From: Heterohyrax brucei
Lineage: Eukaryota > Chordata > Mammalia > Hyracoidea > Procaviidae
Assembly: GCA_028571685.1 (NCBI GenBank)
Contig: CM053140.1
Span: 25,711,501-25,775,500 of the forward strand
Length of the DNA: 64,000 nucleotides
Direction: 5' to 3'
A model generated the notes under the pieces. It was not told where the DNA came from. It saw nothing but the letters and a program-made list of their open reading frames with translations, and searched no databases. The position numbers and the translations under genes are program-made. This document shows positions 52,321 through 63,859 of this stretch, one piece after another. The first letter of the stretch is position 1. Each line of letters starts with the position of its first letter.

Positions 52321-53548
52321 TGTCAGGCAAGTCTTGCCATCTTTGCTTCTAAGGAGCATTCTAGCTGTAGCTCTTCCAAGAGAGATTTGTTCATTCTTCT
52401 CACGTCCATGTGTAGTCAATATTCTTTGCAAACACCATAATTCAAAGGCATCAATTCTTTTTCAGTCTTCTTTATTCATTGTGCAGCTTTTATATGCACA
52501 TAAGGAGACTGGACACCATGACTTGAGTCAGGCTCACTTTAGTTCTTAAAGTGCCTGATTCACTTAAAGAGGTCTTTTGCAGCAGAATTGCCCAGTGTGA
52601 TACATCATCTGATTTCTGGACTGCTGCTTTCATGGGTGTTCATTGTAGATCCACTAAGCAAAATGAATCTTTGATAGCTTTAATACTTTCTGTTTATCAT
52701 GATGTTGCTCATTGGTCCAGTTGTGAGGATTTTTGTTTTCTTCATGTTGAGGTATAATCCATACCGATAAGCACTTATCTTTATCAGTTTGCGCTTTAAG
52801 TCCTCTTTGCTTGCAGTAACAAGGTTATGTCATCTGTGCAATGCAGGTAGTTCATGAATCTTCTTCCTATACCGATACTGCATTCTCCTTCATATAGTTC
52901 AGCTTTTTGGATTACTTGTTCAACATACAGATTTATTGAGTATGGTGAAATGATGTAACCTTGACACACATATTTCTTGACATGAAACCACCTAGTATGC
53001 CCTTGTTCTGCTTGAATGGCTGACTGCCTCTTGGTCTAAGTACAGGTTCTTCAAGATCATAATGAATTCCCATTCTTTGCAATATTTTCCATAATTTGTT
53101 AGTATTCACCGAGTTGAATGCCCTTGCATAGTCAATAAAATACAGGTAAACATCTCTCTGACATTCTCTACTTTCAGCAAGGCTCCACCTCACATCAGCA
53201 TGATATCCCCTATTCCACATCTCTTCTGAATCTAACTGGATTTCTGGCAATTCCCTGTTCATGTACTGCTGCAATTGCTTTTGAATGATCTTCAGTATAA
53301 TTTTACTTGTGTGTGACATTAATCAAATGTTTCCATCATTTCCTCATTCTATGGATCACCTTTCTTAGGAATGGGTACAAATATAAATCCCTACCAGCTG
53401 GTTGGCCAGGTAGCTGTCTTCCAGATTTCTTGGTACAGATGAGTGAGCACTTCCAGTGCTGCATACAGTTGCTGAAACATCTGAGTTGATATTCCATCAA
53501 TCTTGGGAGCCTTGTTTTCCACCAGTGCCTTCAGTGCAGTTTGGACCA
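52321..53548 (-). mobile_element. RTE RT-to-3' region, antisense
   Basis: Minus-strand fragments include SKIILKIIQKQLQQYMNREL and CFIDYARAFN-like motif A, with frameshifts. Cut at both ends by mariner copy D and an LTR. Confidence 0.8.
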
Positions 53549-54045
53549 TGTTTTACTTATTTAGAGCTGTTATAGCTGAAATACTACATATGGATAGCTT
53601 TAAAAAAGAGAAATTTATTCTCTCACAGTCCAGGAGGCTAAGAGCCCAATTCAAAGCTCCAGTTCTAAAGGAAGTTTCTCTCTCTGTTGGTTGTAGAAGA
53701 AGGCCTTTGTCATCAATCTTCCTTGGTCTAGGAACTTCTCTGTAAGAGAACCTCAGGGTCAAAGAATGTGCTCTGCTCTGGCACTGCTTTCTTGGTGGCG
53801 TGAGGTTTCCCTGTTTCTCTGCTCACTTCTGTCTTCTATACCAAAAAGAGATTGGCTCAAAACAAAATCCAATCCTATGGATTGAGAACTGCCTCATCAA
53901 CATAATCCCTGCCAATCTCTTCTCATCAACATCATACTGATAGGATTTGCAAATGACATCAGGTGACAAAATAACAGACAATCATACAACACAGGGAATC
54001 ATGGCCTAGGCGAAGTGATACTCATTTTGGAGGAAGACACCTCAA
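53549..54045 (-). mobile_element. MaLR-like LTR, antisense
   Basis: Reversed LTR from tgttttacttatttagagct to about 54045, with the family body (ggaggctaagagcccaattc). Confidence 0.55.
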
Positions 54046-55905
54046 TGAGGATATGGAAAGAATCACTACCTCTGCCTCCTTCAACTCATTGATGATCGCA
54101 GTGTTGTCTGCATTCTCTTTAGGGTCGTTGTATTGCTTTCAGATTATCGCTTTCATAGGCAGCGTCAGTTTTAATGGCTTATACTTAGCTTTTCCTACCC
54201 TAATAGCCCTTACTCCTCTTGTCAGGAAGCCAGTGTAGGGGTTCTGCTAGTTACTGGTGTATCTATTCCAATTGTACATTCTGTAACTGGAAAAATCACC
54301 ACAGGATGCATTCAGGGACCCACTGGACTTACTGTGAGACAGACATAAGCTAAGATCCCATTAATAACCTGACCTCTGTATGTTCCCACTCTGATGGGTA
54401 CACCATGATGACATTTTGGATCTCCTCAAATTAGTGTCAGTTCAGTATCAATATCCAGCAATTCTCAAAATGTCTATTTATTTCTTTTTCCCCAGTGAAC
54501 ACCCACTCTAGTAAAAGGTGGCAAATCCCTTTGGGGAAGGCTGGAAAAAAAAAATGAACAGTTAAGTTTGGGGTAGCATATTGGAGTCCTTCCTCAGGGG
54601 GACCTGGCCTCCCCTTAATTCAAGGAGTTGTGGATATTTAAATTCACTCAAGTCTGGGAGTTGATTGCGAGGCTATGATACTTTATTCTGATGATTCAGG
54701 TTAGACTCCTGTTCCTTTAACCCCAAATTCTTCCATTTGTACAGATCAAGTAAATACTTAGTAGATTTCCTATCTGTTTCACTCCTAGACACACCCTGAC
54801 TAAGTGGCCAACGCCATAAGCCCATATGAGTCAGACTGCTCTGACAGTCTGCTTTGACTCTGCTGTCCGTTACGGTAGTCACAACCCACCTTGTCTTTGT
54901 AGGTTGAGTATTGTGCCCCCTGGCCCCTACCACTACGGGGTCCAGTCAGCCCCACTGTACTTAGGTGTCTTAATTCAGTTAGGGCTCTTCTCACTGTCAA
55001 ATCTTGCCTACATAAAACAGCAATCACAGCCATTTTCTAAGACGCCAGACCACCCTTCACAAACTTTTCCTCACTTTTGTAGTAAAAGATGTGTTCTTCG
55101 GCATGCCATGTATGGGTCTGTGGGTGGGTTTAAGGTGATAAATCCACTCTAATTTACCAGTTTCCCTAAGCTTTTAGATACCTTCTACAGTATACTAAGG
55201 CAGGTCTGGTACTTCAAGTTGATTTAATGTAGACCACCATGTGATCCATCCTTCAGTGACCCAGCTGAATAAGCTGTTAGCCCTTTCCTAACATCCTAAA
55301 CTGAAAGACTGAATGAGGAATTTGTGCTTAGTGGGTCCATATCATTAAACTCAGGCTAATACATCTTCGCTGCACCATTGCTGGGACTCATGTCTATTTA
55401 TAGGTCTAGAAGACAATGTGGGTGGTAGGGATGTGTTTTCAGAACTTTCAGCATTTTCTTATAAGGTATCTGCCTCAAGTGATGCCCCAGGCAATGAATC
55501 AGAGGCTCTTCAGACACAGCTATGTTAACTTTGTCAAATGGGAGTAGAGCAGCTGTTTTACTGGGGAAGATAGTTTCCATTAAAGATGAGTAATCTTTTC
55601 CGGTGGAAGTTAAAGGGCTGTTTCTGTTGGCAGGAAATATTCAACAAAATTTATGAGTTCAGTATCACCAGCATCCTGATTATCTGAACATACACTCCCA
55701 TTCTAAGTTTCAGGATCCCATTTCTTTTCAGTCAACGCCTTCACTGTAATTTAACACACCACTTGTGGTTGGAAATTCAGTTGGCATTGTAATTTAGTCA
55801 CTCTTACAATGAGACTCTGTGTTTGCTTTTCAGGAATATCAGCTCTGGTACTGCAAGAAATACAGCTCTCTATTAAGACATAAGTGGAAACTCTGAGGTT
55901 GTTTA
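54046..55905 (-). other. Unclassified; possible LTR-element internal remnant
   Basis: Lies upstream, in minus orientation, of the LTR at 53549. Minus-strand frames (54673-54933, 54800-55033) give Arg/Gln/Gly-rich peptides of gag-like composition but no motif that I can name. A flanking second LTR was not found. The call as internal remnant rests mainly on position. Confidence 0.25.
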
Positions 55906-55907
55906 TA

Positions 55908-56424
55908 AGGACTGCCAATTAAGTTTGCAAACACACACTAGAAAAAGTGCTACAGACCTCATTTCTGACTATTACTATAGCCACCTTTGAAATACTCTCC
56001 TTGGAATCCCAGAACTCTTTTTCTGGGATGGCCATCAGAGCTGTTATCATATTACCCTTGATGTCCTGAACGTCATCAAAATGTCTTCCTTTCAATATTT
56101 CCTTCATCTTTGGGTAAAGAAAAAAGTCACTGGGAGCTAGATCACATGACTAGGGAGGGTGTTCCAATACAGTTATTTGTTTACTAACTAAAAACTCCCT
56201 CACAGACAACTATATCATTAAGTTTGTGCACTTGTCACTCTGCCACCCTGTGCAATAGCCATTCCAGAAAGAGTTCCAAAACTGCTTTGAAAGGTGGACT
56301 ATGTGCTAGCATCAATGCATAGTTTCCCAAGTGGAGTACTACAAAAGTGATCATAGTGATATTCAGCAATGAGGAATGTAGCACTTAGAAAAATTAAGTA
56401 TGTGGACTTGATTGTCAGACCTCG
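55908..56424. mobile_element. Fold-back mariner MITE, copy E
   Basis: Flanked by TA (55906-55907 and 56425-56426). Long reversed arm first, with the minus strand reading MKEILKGRHFDDVQDIKGNM. The short arm is at the right; it ends attgtcagacctcg. Confidence 0.85.
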
Positions 56425-56426
56425 TA

Positions 56427-56769
56427 GGTGGCAGGTGAGCTTTGCCTCTTAAGCCTTGAACTCATCTCTTTCTTTCTCCACTTTGATTAGTGAAAGTAGG
56501 ACCAACTAACCTGCTTCTTTATGACTTCCTTTCTTAGTCCCTTACTTCTTATTATGACAAACTTGCAGAAATGTATTAAACACCTGGTTCACCTAGAGCC
56601 TCATCTCTCACTACTACTTGATCTGTTAGAGGTGTTATTTTGAGTATTTCAATTGCCATCTTACATCAAGGATTAGCAGTGCCATCTTAACTACTAGATG
56701 CAGAGTAATCAACATCTTTAAGTCTAACCAAACTTGAAAACCAATTTAGAAAACTCATCCTTACAATTC
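56427..56769. other. No feature recognised
   Basis: Unassigned sequence. Confidence 0.3.
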
Positions 56770-57480
56770 TACTTCTCTAGAACCACTCTAGGCTGAGCTC
56801 GCTAGAGAAGTAAAACGTATAAAAATATATAAAAAATCAAACCAAACCCATTGCCATTAAGTCAATTCCAACTCATAGCAACTCTATAGGACAGAATAGA
56901 AGTGCCCCATAGGATTTCCAAGGAGTGCCTAGTGAATTCAAACTGCTGATCTCTTAACCACTACACCACCAGGATTTCTTTGACATATACATAGAGATTT
57001 ATATCAAGGAAATGGCTCACTTTTCACAGGGTTGTAGAAGCTGGAAATCTCAAGTCCCTGGGTCAGGCTGAACATTTCCCCAACTTACATAACTAGAAGG
57101 GCTGGAGAACCCAAGATTAGCTGGTCAGACACCAGAGTTCTGGCTCACAGCTATGGCACTGACAATCTCCAGATTGGCAGGCAGGAGGGCAGAGAAGCTA
57201 CTAGTTCAAGTTCCAAGAACTGGAGGTCAGATAAACGAACCAGCTGAGAATCTGGAGTAAGCAAAATCCAGAAAGTCCATCTGTGTTGGATGCAGACCAC
57301 AAACCCAAGGAAACTCCCTTTCATCTGATTGGCTACTCCATCATGGAGATGATCACACATCAGATCTTATCACACAGGTAATTATATCACATCATTTTAT
57401 CATTATAGGACTGCCAACTTTATCACAACTGCCAAGACATTGAGAATCATGGATCAGCCAAGATGACACACAACCTTAGT
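56770..57480 (+). repeat. Ancient interspersed repeat split by a SINE
   Basis: Sequence such as agagatttatatcaaggaaa then tggctcacttttcacagggt, ending atcatggatcagccaagatg, follows a common mammalian repeat layout that I could not name. An antisense AfroSINE-like SINE interrupts it at about 56838-56982. Confidence 0.4.
56838..56982 (-). mobile_element. AfroSINE-like SINE, antisense
   Basis: Reversed tail attccaactcatagcaactc, body, and head relic ctcttaaccactacaccacc. Confidence 0.75.
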
Positions 57481-57699
57481 AATGACACTCACCATCATCA
57501 GGACCACACCACGCTGCCTCCCTGAGGTCCCAGGAGTGACAGGCCTCTGGTTGTCCATGGTGGTAACTTGCTTCATAATACATCCTTCCATTCATGGATT
57601 AGCTTGTGCCTGCCCAAAAACATGTGTTGCAATCCTAATCCCTATACTTGTAGATAAAAAGTCAAGAAGTCATTTTGATGGCTAGCAGACCCTGGTCCA

Positions 57700-58135
57700 A
57701 GCCACAATCTTTTTAATCACCATGTATGCACGTGAAAGCTGGAAAACAGAACAGGAAGGTAGAAGAACTGATGCACTGAAACAGTGGTATCTGAAGGAAT
57801 ACTGCACATACTGTGGACTTTCAGAAAAACAAATAAATCCATCTTGGACCACTTACAGTCAGAATGTTCTTTAGAAGTGAGAATGGCAAGACTTTGTCTT
57901 ATTTACTTTGAACACATCATCAGTAAGGACCAATTTCTAGAAAAGGACTTTATGTTTGCTAACATAGGAAGTCAACAAAAATGAAGGAAATGCTTAATGA
58001 GATGAATGGACACAACAGCCCCAAGCATGGACTTAAACATACCAAAGACCATGAAGATAGTGCAGCACTGGGCAACATCTGGTTCCCTCATGCATAAGGT
58101 AGCCATGAGTCAAAGCCAACTGAACAGTAACTAAA
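57700..58135 (+). mobile_element. RTE 3' end
   Basis: C-terminal coding remnant (cacgtgaaagctggaaaaca) to the tail (gtagccatgagtcaaagcca). Confidence 0.75.
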
Positions 58136-58189
58136 TAACTAAAATATCACACCTGTGGATTTTTCTAATGTAATGTCATCACCTTCCCT

Positions 58190-58655
58190 AACGCAATCCA
58201 ATGCCCATGTGTCTGTCAGTTTGCCATACTGTGGTAGCTTATGTGCTGCTGTAATGCTGGAAGGTATGTCACCGGTATTCAGATACCAGCTGAGTCACCC
58301 ACAGCAGACAAGTTTCAGCTGAGTTTTCAGACTAAGACAGACTAGGAAGAAGGACCCAGCAATCTACTTCTGAAAAGACTTAGTCAGTGAAAACCTTGTG
58401 AATAGCAGCCAAACATTGTCTGATGTTGTCAGAAGGGATCAGCCCTTGGAGAAAGACATCATGCTTGATAAAGTAGAGAGTCAGCAAAAAAGAGAAAGAG
58501 CCTCAACAAGGTGGATGGATACAGTAGCTGCCGCAATAGGCTCAAGTATAATAACAATTGTGGACACGGTGCAGAACTGGGCAGTGTTTCCTTCTGTTGT
58601 ACGTATGGTTGCTATGAGTTGGAACTGACTAGACAGCACCTAACAACAACAACAA
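58190..58655 (+). mobile_element. Non-autonomous RTE (5' end fused to 3' end)
   Basis: RTE 5' segment (ccatactgtggtagcttatg ... gactaagacagac) joined near 58415 to the 3' region (tgatgttgtcagaagggatc) and tail (gttggaactgactagacagc), ending in (AAC)n. All EN and nearly all RT coding is missing. Confidence 0.75.
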
Positions 58656-58689
58656 TGCAACCGAATGTAACCTGCTAATCCGTTAAGGT

Positions 58690-59500
58690 GTGACTGGTGT
58701 AGATAGGGTGGATCCTAAACCTAATCCTTTCTGAGTTATATATAAAGAGCAGCACAGATGAGAGCTGTAGGGACCACAGTCTTGGGAAATGTGTAGCTCT
58801 GCTGGTATAACATAGTTATAACGTCCTACATCCTACTTCGGTGAGTAGAGGGGATCTTCTGGGGATCTTTAAAGCCCGTGAGCAGCCATCTAAGATAATC
58901 CACTAGTCTCACCCCTTTCCAGAGTGAGGAAGAACGAAGAAACCTAAAGATACAGGGGAAAGATTAGTCCTGAGGATTAACAGACCATGACTACTATGGC
59001 TTCCACCAGACTAAGTCCAGCACAACTAGATGGTGTCTGGCTACTACCACTGACTGCTCTGACACAGATCACAGCAGAGGGTCCCGGACAGAGCTGGAGG
59101 AAAATGCACAGCAAAATTCTAACTCATAAAAAAAGACCAGACTTACTGGCCTGACAGAGATTGGGGAAACCTCAAGAGTATGGCCCCTGGACACTCTTTT
59201 AGCTCAGTAGTGAAGTCACTCCTGAGGGTTAGCCTCTGACCAAAGATTACACACGCCCATAAAACAAAGTGAGAATAAAAGCGGCACAGCAACCCTGGAG
59301 CACGGACTAGAAGGCAGGAGGGGACAGGAAAGCTGATAAAAATGATTCCACGGAAGAGAAGGGAGACTGTTGATGTGTCATGGGGTTGTTAACCAGTGTC
59401 ACAAAGCAATATGTGTACTGTTTAATGAGAAGCTAGCTTGTTTTATAAACCTTCATCTAAACTACATAGATACAGAAGTACAGTACAGACCCACAGGAAA
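58690..59500 (+). mobile_element. L1 3' UTR
   Basis: Shares ordered segments with 41000-41712 (gagctgtagggaccacagtc; ggcctgacagagattgggga; caaccagtgtc vicinity), ending in a similar A-rich tail. Confidence 0.6.
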
Positions 59501-59547
59501 CACAGACACTAACCAACAATGGAAGCAAATGAATCCACAAGCCTAAG

Positions 59548-60905
59548 AATTCCAATGTGGAAATTATCAAAAAATATCAGCATCACACACAAGTAAAATT
59601 TTGCTGCAGATGGTTGAAAAGTGGTTGCAGCAGTATACCAACAGGGAACTGCCAGAAGTTCATGTTGGATTCAGAAGAGGATGTGGAACCAGGAGTATCA
59701 TTGCTGATGTCAGATGGATCCTGGCTGAAAGTAGAGGATACCAAGAAGATGTTTATCTGTGTTTGACTATTCAAAGGCATCCAGCTGTGTGTATCATAAC
59801 AAATTATGGGTAACACTGACCAGAAGCAAAATTCCAGAACACTTCATTGTGCTCAAGAAGAACCCGGACACAGACCAAGAGGCAGTTGTTCAAATAAAAC
59901 AGGGGGACAATGCATGGTTTAAAGTCAGGAAAGGTGTGCCTCAGGGTTGTAGCCTTCCATCATACCTATTGCATCTGAATGCTGAGCAAATAATCCAAGA
60001 AGACGGACTCTGAAGAAGAATGGGGCACCAGGATTGAAGACTCATTAACAAACCGTGTTATGCAGGTGATACAACCTTGCTGGCTCAAAGCAAGAGGACT
60101 TGAAACACTGATGAAGATCAAAGACCACAGCCTTCAGTAGTGATTACATCTGAAACATAAAGCAAACAAAAATCCACACAACTGGACCAGTAAGCAACAT
60201 CACGATAAACGGAGGAAGGACTGAGGTTGTCAAGAATTTTCATTTTACTTGGTTCCACTGCTGCCCACGGAAGCAGCAGTTGTGAAATCAAAGGATGCAC
60301 TGCATTGCACAAATCTGCTGCAAAAGACCTCTTTAAAGTCTTAGAAATCAAAGATGCCACTTTGAGGACTAAGGTGGGCCTAATCCAAGCCAAGATGTTT
60401 TCAGTCACCTTATACGCATGCAAAAGCTACGCAATGTACAAAGAGGACTGAAGAAGAATTGATGCTTTGACTTACAGTGTTGGTCAAGAATGTTAACTAT
60501 ACCATGAACTACTAGAAGAATGAAAAAAATCCATGTCATAAAAAGTACAACCTGAATGCTCCTTGGAAGTAAAGATGGTGAGACAGCATTTCACACACTT
60601 TGGACATGTTACCAGGAGGGATCAGTCCCTGGAAGAAGACACCATGCTTGGTAGATTATGAACTACATCTCAAATATAAAGAAACCCAAAATCCCCACAA
60701 CTGGACCAGTAAGCAAAATCATGATAAACAGCAAGAAAGAGGAAGACCCTCAATGAGAGGGACTGGCACAGTGGCTGCGACAACGGAATCAAGTATGATA
60801 ATTGTAAGGATGGTGCGGGACTGAGCAGTGTTTTGCTCTGTTGTACAAAGGGTCACTTTGGGCTGGAATCAACCTGACATCATCTCACAGCAACAAAAAC
60901 AGGAG
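59548..60905 (+). mobile_element. RTE RT-to-3' end with a duplicated internal segment
   Basis: RT fragments: LPEVHVGFRRGCGTRSIIAD, VRWILAESRGYQEDVYLC, VRKGVPQGCSLPSYLLHLN (motif B). It continues to the tail at about 60895. A 70-bp segment (60141-60210) recurs at 60660-60729. Frames are broken. Confidence 0.85.
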
Positions 60906-60934
60906 CTCCAAGAGTTACCAGCTAATAGGAGCTG

Positions 60935-61130
60935 AAAGAAGAGCCCTGATTGCACAGTGGTTAAGCTCTCAGCTGCTAACCAGAAGGCTAGCGGTTCAAA
61001 CCCACCCAATGGCTTCATGGGAGAAAGACACGGTGATCTGCTTCTGTAAAGCCAAGAAAACCCTATGGGATGGTTCTACTGTGTCACACTGGGTTTCTAT
61101 GAGTTAGAATCAACTCAAGGACACACAACA
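60935..61130 (+). mobile_element. AfroSINE-like SINE (well preserved)
   Basis: Head tgattgcacagtggttaagc then tctcagctgctaaccagaag, B-box-like ggttcaaaccc, body ggtgatctgcttctgtaaag, tail tttctatgagttagaatcaa and (AAC)n. Confidence 0.88.
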
Positions 61131-61139
61131 ACAAGCTAA

Positions 61140-61320
61140 AATAGGAGCCTTAAGTGGCACAAACAGTTAAGTGCTCAACTACTAGCTGAAAGGTTTGTGG
61201 TTGGTTTGAATCCACCCAGAGGTGCCAAGGGACACAGGCCTGGTGATCTGCTTCTGAAAAGTCACAGCCATGGGTCCTATGGAGCACAATTCTGGCCAAA
61301 GTGAGTCAGAGGACACTGTA
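61140..61320 (+). mobile_element. AfroSINE-like SINE
   Basis: Head gtggcacaaacagttaagtg then ctcaactactagctgaaagg, body ggcctggtgatctgcttctg. Confidence 0.75.
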
Positions 61321-61329
61321 CAGTAACCA

Positions 61330-61530
61330 ATAAAATGACAGTGGCTGAGGGGACAGGAGCTGGTTGAATGAATATGGGTAGTACAGGGTAGGAAGGAAGA
61401 GGGTGCTGTCATGTGGTGGGGGGAGCAGGTAGAGCTGCACAGTAGTGTGCGTGCAGGATTATCATATGGCAAATTGACTCGGATTGTGAACTTTCACTTA
61501 AAGGACAATAAAATAGTTTTTAAATAAATA
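61330..61530 (+). mobile_element. L1 3' end, 5'-truncated
   Basis: Sequence complementary in layout to 49330-49480, ending in an AAATAAATAAAATAG tail. Confidence 0.5.
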
Positions 61531-61532
61531 AA

Positions 61533-61664
61533 ATAGACAGAGGTGGACCTAGACCAAGAAGGAACTTCCCCTAGAGCGCTGCCCTGAATTTGGGCTTCTA
61601 ACCTCCTGTGAGAATAAATTTCTGTTCCTCAAAGCCATCCACTTCTGATGCTTGTGTTACAGTC
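61533..61664 (+). mobile_element. MaLR-like LTR 3' fragment
   Basis: Sense fragment with gagaataaatttctgttcct then caaagccatccacttctg, the LTR poly-A region and 3' end. Confidence 0.55.
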
Positions 61665-61869
61665 ACACTAGTACACTTCCTCTCCTGGCCCCACTTCCCC
61701 ACCCCCATCATTGTGTCCTTGGGGCACCTCCCAGACAAACTGCCTGCCCTCAGATCCTTTGCCCCTTTGTCACTAATTCCATAATTATTTGCACATATTG
61801 TTGCTTCTTTGCTGGCCTGGACCATGTCCACCACGCTGTCCCCCAAACCCACATAGTACCTGGCATGGA

Positions 61870-62520
61870 ATAAACCAAAAACACCCAGGCAGTTGCCACG
61901 GTGTCCACCCCACCTCACAGTAACTCCATCGTTGCAAGAATAGGACTGTGCTCCACAGGGTTTCCAATATCTGATTTTTCAGAAGTAGATCTCCAGGCCT
62001 TTCTCCTGAGATGCCTATGAGTGGATTTGAACCCCAAATCTTTCAGTTAGCAGCCAAATGTGTGCACCCTTTGTCCAGCCAGTCGAGGGTGGAGGAATCG
62101 TCAATAGCGAGCTGATTCCAATTCCTAGCGACCCCGTATGTATCAGGGTAGAACTCAGCTCCGTATGGCTTTCAGTAGCTGATTTCTCAGAAGCAGATCA
62201 CCAAGACTTTCTTCTAGGGTGCCTGTGGGTGAACTTGACCCTCCAGACTTACAGTTAGCAGCGTAGTTTGTTCGCTGTGTATACTACCCAAGAATTCAAG
62301 CTAGACAAAAAGAACCCCAAACAAAATAAGAAACAAAAATGAGTTGCCATTGAGTCAACTCTGCTTCAGGCCAACCCATGTGCACCAGGGTTGAAGCATG
62401 CTCCAGAGGCTTTTCAATGGCTGGTATTTAGGAACTAGGTCACCAGAAAGCACCTCTAACAGACCTGAAACCCCAACATTTTGGCTACAGAAAAACAGTC
62501 CCCATTTGCACCAGCGGGGA
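61870..62520 (-). mobile_element. Three AfroSINE-like copies, antisense
   Basis: Copies at about 61870-62068, 62095-62290 and 62340-62520, each with a reversed body (agaagtagatctccaggcct; agaagcagatcaccaagact; ggaactaggtcaccagaaag) and decayed head. Confidence 0.65.
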
Positions 62521-63224
62521 TTAGATGCTTGACGAATTTCCATGCGCAACTGACCCTAGTATCACCATTGTGAGGTGCCCAGCATGGTGATGGGGGACAC
62601 GACCTCCTTGCCTGTCCTCAGAAGACCCTACAGGAATAAGCAAGAGCTTATTCCTTCTGAGCTATAAAAAGCAGCTTCATGTACTAGGACACACAGCCTG
62701 GACAGCTGGGCCAGGGCCCAGGGGGCCTGGAAACCTGGATGACCCTTGAAGTCCTGTCCAGAACTCCTCAAGGGTCCTTGGGACACCAAAGGCCCCTGAT
62801 GGAGGGCACAGCTCAGCTGTGGTGCCCTGTCCCTCCTCCCCCACCCCCTAGGATCAGATTCCACTTCCAGAAGTTCCTGTGCAAACAGACCAGTCCAAGG
62901 ACCCAGGTGCTGCCCTACAAGGTGACAGAACAACCTGTCACTCCTGCGGGAGGGATCCCTTTCCAGAGATAGCAGTGTCAGGCCTGGAATTAGTGGGAGC
63001 ACCCATGATGAGGCTGGTCCAGGGGTCTCTGGGAGCAGCAGGGGTGACAAGAGCTGACCTCTGCTGATCTGGACTGAGACAAGTGGAGGTAGGGGACTGG
63101 GGGACAAGGAGGTGAGGGGATTCTTAATTCAGTTGAGTCAGTGCTAAGCTCTGCCACTCACAAGCTAGTGAGCCTGAGTGAGCTGCTCTGAGCTTCAGTT
63201 TCTCCATCTATACAACAGGACTAA
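62521..63224. other. Unassigned, relatively GC-rich; candidate TATA box
   Basis: Contains a 9-bp inverted repeat (62633-62654) and CTATAAAAAG at 62662-62671. A polypyrimidine tract followed by TAG ends at about 62850, giving an acceptor-like site. A MIR-like piece lies near 63130-63225. No product could be recognised, so no gene is called. Confidence 0.3.
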
Positions 63225-63678
63225 GATGCATTGGACCCATGTCACGGTCTCCTCAACTGCCTCATATGCATGCAAAAGCTACACAGTGAAAAAGGAAGAC
63301 AGAAGAGGAAGTGGTATTTTCGACTTTAATGTTGGCAAAGAATAATGAATATCCGGCGGACCATCAGAAGAACAAACGAAGCGATCTCAAAGAAATACCA
63401 CCAGAACGCTCCTTAGAAGCGAGAATGGTAAGACTTGTCTCCTTTCCTTCGGCCACATCATCAGGAAAGACCAGTGGCTAGAAAAGGACATCACGTCTGC
63501 AAAGAAAAGGGCCACTGAAACAGAGGAAACCCTCTATGAGACAGACAGAAGCTACAGCCAACAGGCTCAAACACCAACGACCACGACGGTGGCACGGGAC
63601 TGGACAATATTTCTTTCTGTTTTCCATCAGGTCGCCAGGAGTTGGCATTGACTCAGTGACAGCTAACAACAATAACAA
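63225..63678 (+). mobile_element. RTE 3' end
   Basis: C-terminal remnant (catatgcatgcaaaagctac) to the tail (ggagttggcattgactcagt) and (AAC)n-like end. Confidence 0.8.
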
Positions 63679-63859
63679 AACGGGAAGCGGCTAATGGCAG
63701 TAGCTGATTTCTTGAGCTTGCAAAAGGACAGAAGGGCTTTGGTTCCAGCCACCTCACCCCAGCTGGCCCTGGCCAGCTGTGCAGCCTGGAGGATAAACCA
63801 CAGCTTCCCCATCTTCATAATGGGAACAAAAACAGTTCCCTAGCTGTTGGAATTCAAAA

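Noticed and set aside
60935..61010. tRNA gene
   Set aside because: The A/B-box-like sequence is the tRNA-derived head of a SINE; it continues into SINE body and tail.
62628..63107. 159-codon minus-strand open frame
   Set aside because: Pro/Leu/Ser-rich product without motif; arises from locally GC-rich sequence with few stops.
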